Notes under the pieces: generated by a model
What the model was told of the DNA's origin: nothing
What the model saw: the letters and a program-made list of their open reading frames with translations, nothing else
Databases searched by the model: none
Part shown: piece after piece, positions 60,453-64,000 of the stretch
Layout of the letters: each line of letters opens with the position of its first letter
How positions within the stretch are numbered: position 1 is the stretch's first letter
Assembly: GCA_963082975.1 (NCBI GenBank)
Contig: OY720350.1
Location: 46,516,734 to 46,580,733, forward strand
Reading direction: 5' to 3'
DNA: 64,000 nt
Origin: Labia minor
Lineage: Eukaryota; Arthropoda; Insecta; Dermaptera; Spongiphoridae
Program-made: the position numbers and the translations under genes

Positions 60453-61861
60453 TTCGGCCGTCCTGCGATGTATTCGACCTCGAATACGTTAATCTTCTTT
60501 TCCTTATCTCTCCACTTCGCCTTCGTTTTTCGATATTTATCGATTTTTTTCTTCACGTAAAATAGTATTTGTGATTTGGATAAATCATTTATGCCTGTTT
60601 CTAAATTTAAATCCACATTAAAATCTTCATTTTCTTTATTTAAAACACTATCTTCAGTTTCAACTTTACTTGCAGTTTGTGTTTTATCATTATCGTTAGA
60701 ACTTTCTTCTTTAATTTCGTCTAATTTTAAAAGGACATTTGCTAAATTTAATTTTGCTTCTTTATTTCCTTCATTTGCTTGTTTTTCATAAATCACTTTT
60801 GCCAATTTTAAAACTTTCCAGGCGAATTTTAAATTAGTAACGTCATCTTCTTCACTGTCTTTCTCACCATCTTCACTTTCAGGCATTGTTTCATCAAGAT
60901 AAAAAATTTTATCATTGGGATCAATCTCTTCTTCACGAATTGTTTTATTTCGATCTTCTGAAGTGCTTTCATCCTTATCAACTTCCATTGATTCATCGTC
61001 ATTTACTTTATCCTCTTCATTAACTTCACTTTCGGTCTTTTTTTCATTATCAGTCGTTAGAGATTCTTTATCTTCATTCTTTTCTTCTTTGACTTCCTGT
61101 TTTTCAGTCTCTCCTTTTTTATTAGATTCTTTCTTTTCAGTCTCTTCTTTTTTATCAGATTCTTTCTTATCAGTCCCTTCTATTTTCTCCGATTCTTTCT
61201 TTTGAGTTTTTTCTTTTTTATTAGATTCTTTCTTTTCAGTCTCTTCTTTTTTATCAGATTCTTTCTTATCAGTCTCTTCTATTTTCTCCGATTCTTTCTT
61301 TTGAGTTTTTTCTTTTTTATTAGATTCTTTCTTTTCAGTCTCTTCTTTTTTCTTAGATTCTTTCTTTTCAGTCTCTTCTTTTTTATTAGATTCTTTCTTT
61401 TCAGTCTCTTCTTTTTTATCAGATTCTTTCTTTCCAGTCTCTTCTTTTTTATCAGATTCTTTCTTATCAGTCTCTTCTTTTTTATTAGATTCTTTCTTTT
61501 CAGTCTCTTCTTTCTTATCAGTCTCTTCTTTTTCTTCTTCTTCATCATCTTCGTCCAGTGTACATAACCAAGATAGAATGTTACCTCTAATTAGTTCGTC
61601 GCTGTCTTGCTCAGGAAGATTGAGTATATTAGATGTTCGACGTAGTTGCTTACTGGTAAGTTTTTCCTTTAATTCTTCATTTTTCTTTTCGTATTCCTCA
61701 GAACCTTCAACAAAGTTGAACCCTTCAAAGTTGAGTAGGGTTTTTCTACTGAGGCGGCAAGTTGCGTCACCCGTTATTATCGTTTTTAATCCTTTCAATT
61801 CATATGGTTTGGCCTCAATGATGTTTTTTGCGATTTTTGGAAAAAAAAACAAATTCAACAT
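60167..61861 (-). CDS. DEK-like / NASP-like fusion ORF inside the LTR element
   Basis: 564 codons, ATG at 61861. Residues ~1-102 resemble the conserved N-terminal region of DEK, a chromatin protein and H3.3 chaperone: LLNFEGFNFVEGSEEYEKK, then a SAP-like KLTSKQLRRTSNILNLPE and ELIRGNILSWL. Residues ~103-260 are a Glu/Lys 11-residue repeat (KKEETEKKESN type), followed by an acidic part. Residues ~340-390 match a TPR segment of NASP, the H3-H4 chaperone: DVTNLKFAWKVLKLAKVIYE then EAKLNLANVLLKLDEI. Residues ~391-470 are unplaced (up to EVEYIAGRPN); 471-564 are translated LTR. DEK and NASP identities are from remembered family patterns; NASP is the stronger. No introns, so probably captured from spliced RNA. 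Whether it is translated is unknown. Confidence 0.75.
   Translation of the reverse strand: MLNLFFFPKIAKNIIEAKPYELKGLKTIITGDATCRLSRKTLLNFEGFNFVEGSEEYEKKNEELKEKLTSKQLRRTSNILNLPEQDSDELIRGNILSWLCTLDEDDEEEEKEETDKKEETEKKESNKKEETDKKESDKKEETGKKESDKKEETEKKESNKKEETEKKESKKKEETEKKESNKKEKTQKKESEKIEETDKKESDKKEETEKKESNKKEKTQKKESEKIEGTDKKESDKKEETEKKESNKKGETEKQEVKEEKNEDKESLTTDNEKKTESEVNEEDKVNDDESMEVDKDESTSEDRNKTIREEEIDPNDKIFYLDETMPESEDGEKDSEEDDVTNLKFAWKVLKLAKVIYEKQANEGNKEAKLNLANVLLKLDEIKEESSNDNDKTQTASKVETEDSVLNKENEDFNVDLNLETGINDLSKSQILFYVKKKIDKYRKTKAKWRDKEKKINVFEVEYIAGRPNVGMEPFGSSPSESSKAWRILLPRCRPFSTTISSELVLPLNAAPSSERPRRRRRLPTMSYHHRRRHSPTPRHRPIATEFQLFGLPFKRDTGTIRV
61100..61545 (-). repeat. 33-bp minisatellite coding for the Glu/Lys repeat
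   Basis: About 13 units of 33 bp (11 codons) with a higher-order ~99-bp block repeated (…DKKESDKKEETEKKESN… then KKEKTQKKESEKIE, twice). The + strand shows it as TTCTTTCTTTTCAGTCTCT units. It forms the junction between the DEK-like and NASP-like parts. Confidence 0.88.
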
Positions 61862-61894
61862 CTTAATATATTTTTATTTCTTTAATCTTTACTG

Positions 61895-62165
61895 TATTAT
61901 ATCTTGTATTTTCTTTCTTGATGATTATTCACAAAAAAAAATCTTGAAAGTGAATAAGTTTTCAATCTTAAATCTTGAATCTTTTCCTTGACAATTATTC
62001 ACAAAAATCTTGAGAGTAAATAAATCTTCAATCTTGAATCTTGTATCGTTTTCGTAAGAATTATTCACAAAAATCTTGAAAGTGAATAAGACTTGAATCT
62101 TGAATCTTGTATCTTTTCTTGAAGATTATTCACATAAAATCTTGAGAGTGAACAAGTCTAGGAAT
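61895..62165 (-). repeat. Tandem ~68-bp repeats in the leader of the LTR element
   Basis: ATTATTCACA occurs at ~61925, 61995, 62060 and 62127, each followed by AAAATCTTGAGAGTG/AAAGTG and TCTTGAATCTTG, giving four diverged units between the presumed primer-binding site and the ORF start. Confidence 0.82.
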
Positions 62166-62222
62166 CTTCTTTTGCCCGAACGATAAACGAGTTGTTTTCA
62201 ATCACGGACTGAGCCTCCAATT

Positions 62223-62726
62223 TGTAGGGAATTTCGTTGTCTAGGGGTTGTTTAGCAAAAAATATCTGTTTTGTTTAAATGGTTGCAAAAATATCGTTTT
62301 ATTGAATGAATATGAACAAGATAAAAATACAGTGTAAAGATAAATGAAATCGTAACTTCTTCGTTTCTTGAATACTTCTTGCGATGTACAAAAGACTGAA
62401 TAAACTCTTAACTGTAAACTGACTGAAATCTGACTATATACTAAACTCGAATCGTGCCGGTGTCCCTTTTAAAAGGAAGTCCAAACAGCTGGAACTCGGT
62501 TGCTATTGGTCGGTGGCGTGGAGTGGGAGAATGGCGGCGACGGTGATGGTAGCTCATGGTGGGGAGGCGGCGACGGCGTCTGGGGCGCTCGCTGCTTGGA
62601 GCGGCGTTGAGAGGAAGCACTAACTCCGATGATATTGTGGTTGAGAATGGCCGACATCGAGGCAGTAAGATGCGCCAGGCTTTTGATGATTCGGACGGTG
62701 ATGAGCCAAAAGGCTCCATTCCCACA
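62223..62726 (-). repeat. Upstream (5') LTR
   Basis: Second LTR copy, no difference from the other seen by eye, implying very recent insertion. It should contain the promoter for the minus-strand transcript; a CpG-rich stretch lies at 62510-62620. Confidence 0.92.
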
Positions 62727-62767
62727 TATGTAATAAACTTAAAAAATATACTATTTTATTATTTGAA

Positions 62768-62975
62768 AGGCGCCACAGGGTGAGAGGATAGCGAAGCTGC
62801 CTCACATTCTCGGGTTTCCCGGGCCTGGCAAGGGAATTTCACTAGCTGGGGTCTATGGGACGCAGTCAACCCAGCCTCCGGGATCAAAATTGGTAAAGCA
62901 ACTTGAAAGCGCCTCCGATCAAGAAAATCAAGGTAAAGGTTGATAGGACCCATTCTACTGATCATAGGACACATA
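62768..62975. other. GC-richer block, unidentified
   Basis: GGCGCCACAGGGTGAGAGG ... CCCGGGCCTGGCAAGGG ... GGGATCAAAATTGG. A minus frame of 71 codons exists (62759-62974) without family resemblance. It could be a SINE, an old LINE piece or an exon. Confidence 0.3.
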
Positions 62976-63470
62976 ATTGATATAACCGACTTGATAGGCG
63001 TTGTCCTTACTTAGAATGTGAGAGGGTTTTTTTTATTATTTTATTTTAAAAAAGTTGTAGATAAAAGTAGAGGTGAGGAGGTATAGGAGCAGAAATTCAA
63101 AATTTATCTAGTCTAAAAACGACCTTTTTCCAACAAGATTTTTTATTAATTTTTTTCTTTTGTCAAATTTGGACTAAAAATAATTTTACTAAATCGAAAT
63201 AAGCTTATATAAGTATATAAATTGTTAATATAATTTAATTTAAAATATTTTATTTTATTTTTTATTTAAATGTTTTAATAACTTATATTTACTTAACTAA
63301 CATTATTTAAATCAAAACGTCTTATAGTAATATATTAATAATAGTGGAGGATTTGTTCTTATCGAAATAGAATATATTTAAATGAAAGCTGCACTAAAGA
63401 GTAAGTCTGACATATAAAATAAAAAAAAAGAAGACAATCAGGTGGGGTTGGCTAATTAAAGAGTGCTTAT
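62976..63470. other. Intergenic, AT-rich, no gene seen
   Basis: No repeat end or coding frame recognised. Confidence 0.5.
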
Positions 63471-63474
63471 TGGT

Positions 63475-63612
63475 TAATTGGTTTGCGCAGGTTGTGGTTG
63501 TCTGGCAACTCTAGCGAATACGGCCAGTAATCACCGAGGGTCTTTGGCCGGACACGTTGCTTGTCCTGCCCCGCCGGAAGCGATCCCTTCCCTTCCACCA
63601 AATCCCCTTCCT
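63475..63612. other. CpG-containing GC-rich island
   Basis: ~135 bp with CGGCCAG, GGCCGGACACG, CCCCGCCGGAAGCG. An open + frame (63478-63675) has no recognisable family. Possible promoter/5' exon, as for the E islands; unrelated to them in sequence. Confidence 0.35.
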
Positions 63613-63875
63613 ATTTCACTACCCAACCATCCAAGATTTATATATTATATATTAATATGTAAATATTTATTTTAATTATTAAAAATATAAAAAAAAAATA
63701 TGTTTCCTCATAAAATTTCAAAACTATGTTTAGACTATCAAAAAAGTCATTTGATGCCAAGAATATAAATTAGAAAATTCTTCTATTTTATAATTTATTA
63801 TTATACAAAAAATACATATTAGTCTGATATCACTTTTATATTATATCAATATACCAAAAAACATAAAATAATTAG

Positions 63876-64000
63876 CTGGAGTGTCTCCACTCGACTATCT
63901 CGCAACTTTGAATTGGATTAAATAACATAATATATTATATTTAAATTAAATTTAATTAATTATAAATTATAAATTAAAATTAATAAATAATATTTATTAA
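63876..64000 (-). repeat. Family-A copy A8, cut by window edge
   Basis: AGCTGGAGTGTCTCCACTCG start then TTTGAATTGGATTAAATAAC, identical in order to copy A7; it continues past the window. Confidence 0.88.

Larger units (their letters stand above)
59949..62726 (-). mobile_element. Non-autonomous LTR retrotransposon carrying a captured-gene ORF
   Basis: Two 504-bp direct repeats (59949-60452, 62223-62726) that look identical base for base; in minus orientation each starts TGTGGGAATGG and ends ..CCCTACA (TG...CA). The element is flanked by TATG on both sides (59945-59948, 62727-62730), a 4-bp target duplication. Just inside the upstream (minus) LTR is TTGGAGGCTCAGTCC, a plausible primer-binding site, preceded by AA; the priming tRNA was not identified. 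The short internal region (1.77 kb) has no protease, reverse transcriptase or integrase, so it must be mobilised in trans. The 4-bp duplication fits Ty3/Gypsy-like integration, but the clade is inferred. Confidence 0.92.

Noticed and set aside
60282-61567. Several + strand ORFs (60282-60560, 60576-60791, 60915-61205, 61202-61567)
   Set aside because: They are antisense shadows of the DEK/NASP-like ORF and its LTR. The FFFIRFFLFSLF-like text is the reverse of the Glu/Lys repeat.
1-64000. CRISPR arrays, bacterial operons or endosymbiont insert
   Set aside because: No spaced direct-repeat array and no prokaryotic gene order; genes are spliced and the repeats are eukaryotic transposons.

Overview
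The window looks like nuclear DNA of an arthropod, most likely an insect, although no species can be named from it. It is very AT-rich and has spliced genes with GT-AG introns, eukaryotic tRNA genes, mariner-type transposons, Helitrons, 5'-truncated non-LTR elements and one LTR retrotransposon. There are no operons, CRISPR arrays or bacterial signals.

Layout. From 1 to 3.8 kb there is transposon debris only: the end of a family-B element, a LINE fragment and two decayed mariners. From 3.8 to 24.5 kb lies one SLC22-type membrane transporter on the + strand. Nine exons fit together in codon phase; only a short N-terminal piece upstream is missing. Its introns are full of foldbacks, Helitron pieces, a mariner and family-A and family-B elements. 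From 25.3 to 28.4 kb there is a complete eight-exon mitochondrial-type cysteinyl-tRNA synthetase (576 codons plus stop). A tRNA-Phe gene sits antisense in its last intron and a tRNA-Glu gene lies just downstream. From 28.6 to 59.9 kb there is gene-poor DNA dominated by three recurring non-autonomous families. I call them A (CA-microsatellite, terminal hairpin), B (GTCY microsatellite, subterminal inverted repeat, terminal hairpin, paired CRE-like sites) and C (canonical Helitron ends TC...CTAG). This stretch also has a Jockey-like LINE tail, mariner/Tc1 remnants, a transposon protein remnant and an inverted segmental duplication of about 1.9 kb (33.4-35.2 and 55.7-57.6 kb) that carries a GC-rich promoter-like island and a candidate exon.

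The most unusual object is at 59,949-62,726. It is a 2.8-kb LTR retrotransposon with two 504-bp LTRs that look identical and a TATG target duplication. Instead of gag-pol it carries a 564-codon ORF. The N-terminus of that ORF resembles DEK, a long Glu/Lys 11-residue repeat follows, and a later part resembles a TPR segment of NASP. DEK and NASP are both known histone H3 chaperones, so this looks like a recent retroelement carrying a fused pair of captured chromatin genes.

The two ordinary genes have unrelated jobs: plasma-membrane solute transport, and charging of tRNA-Cys in mitochondria. Most of the remaining structure is the record of transposition, including elements that sit next to splice sites and elements that carry pieces of other elements.
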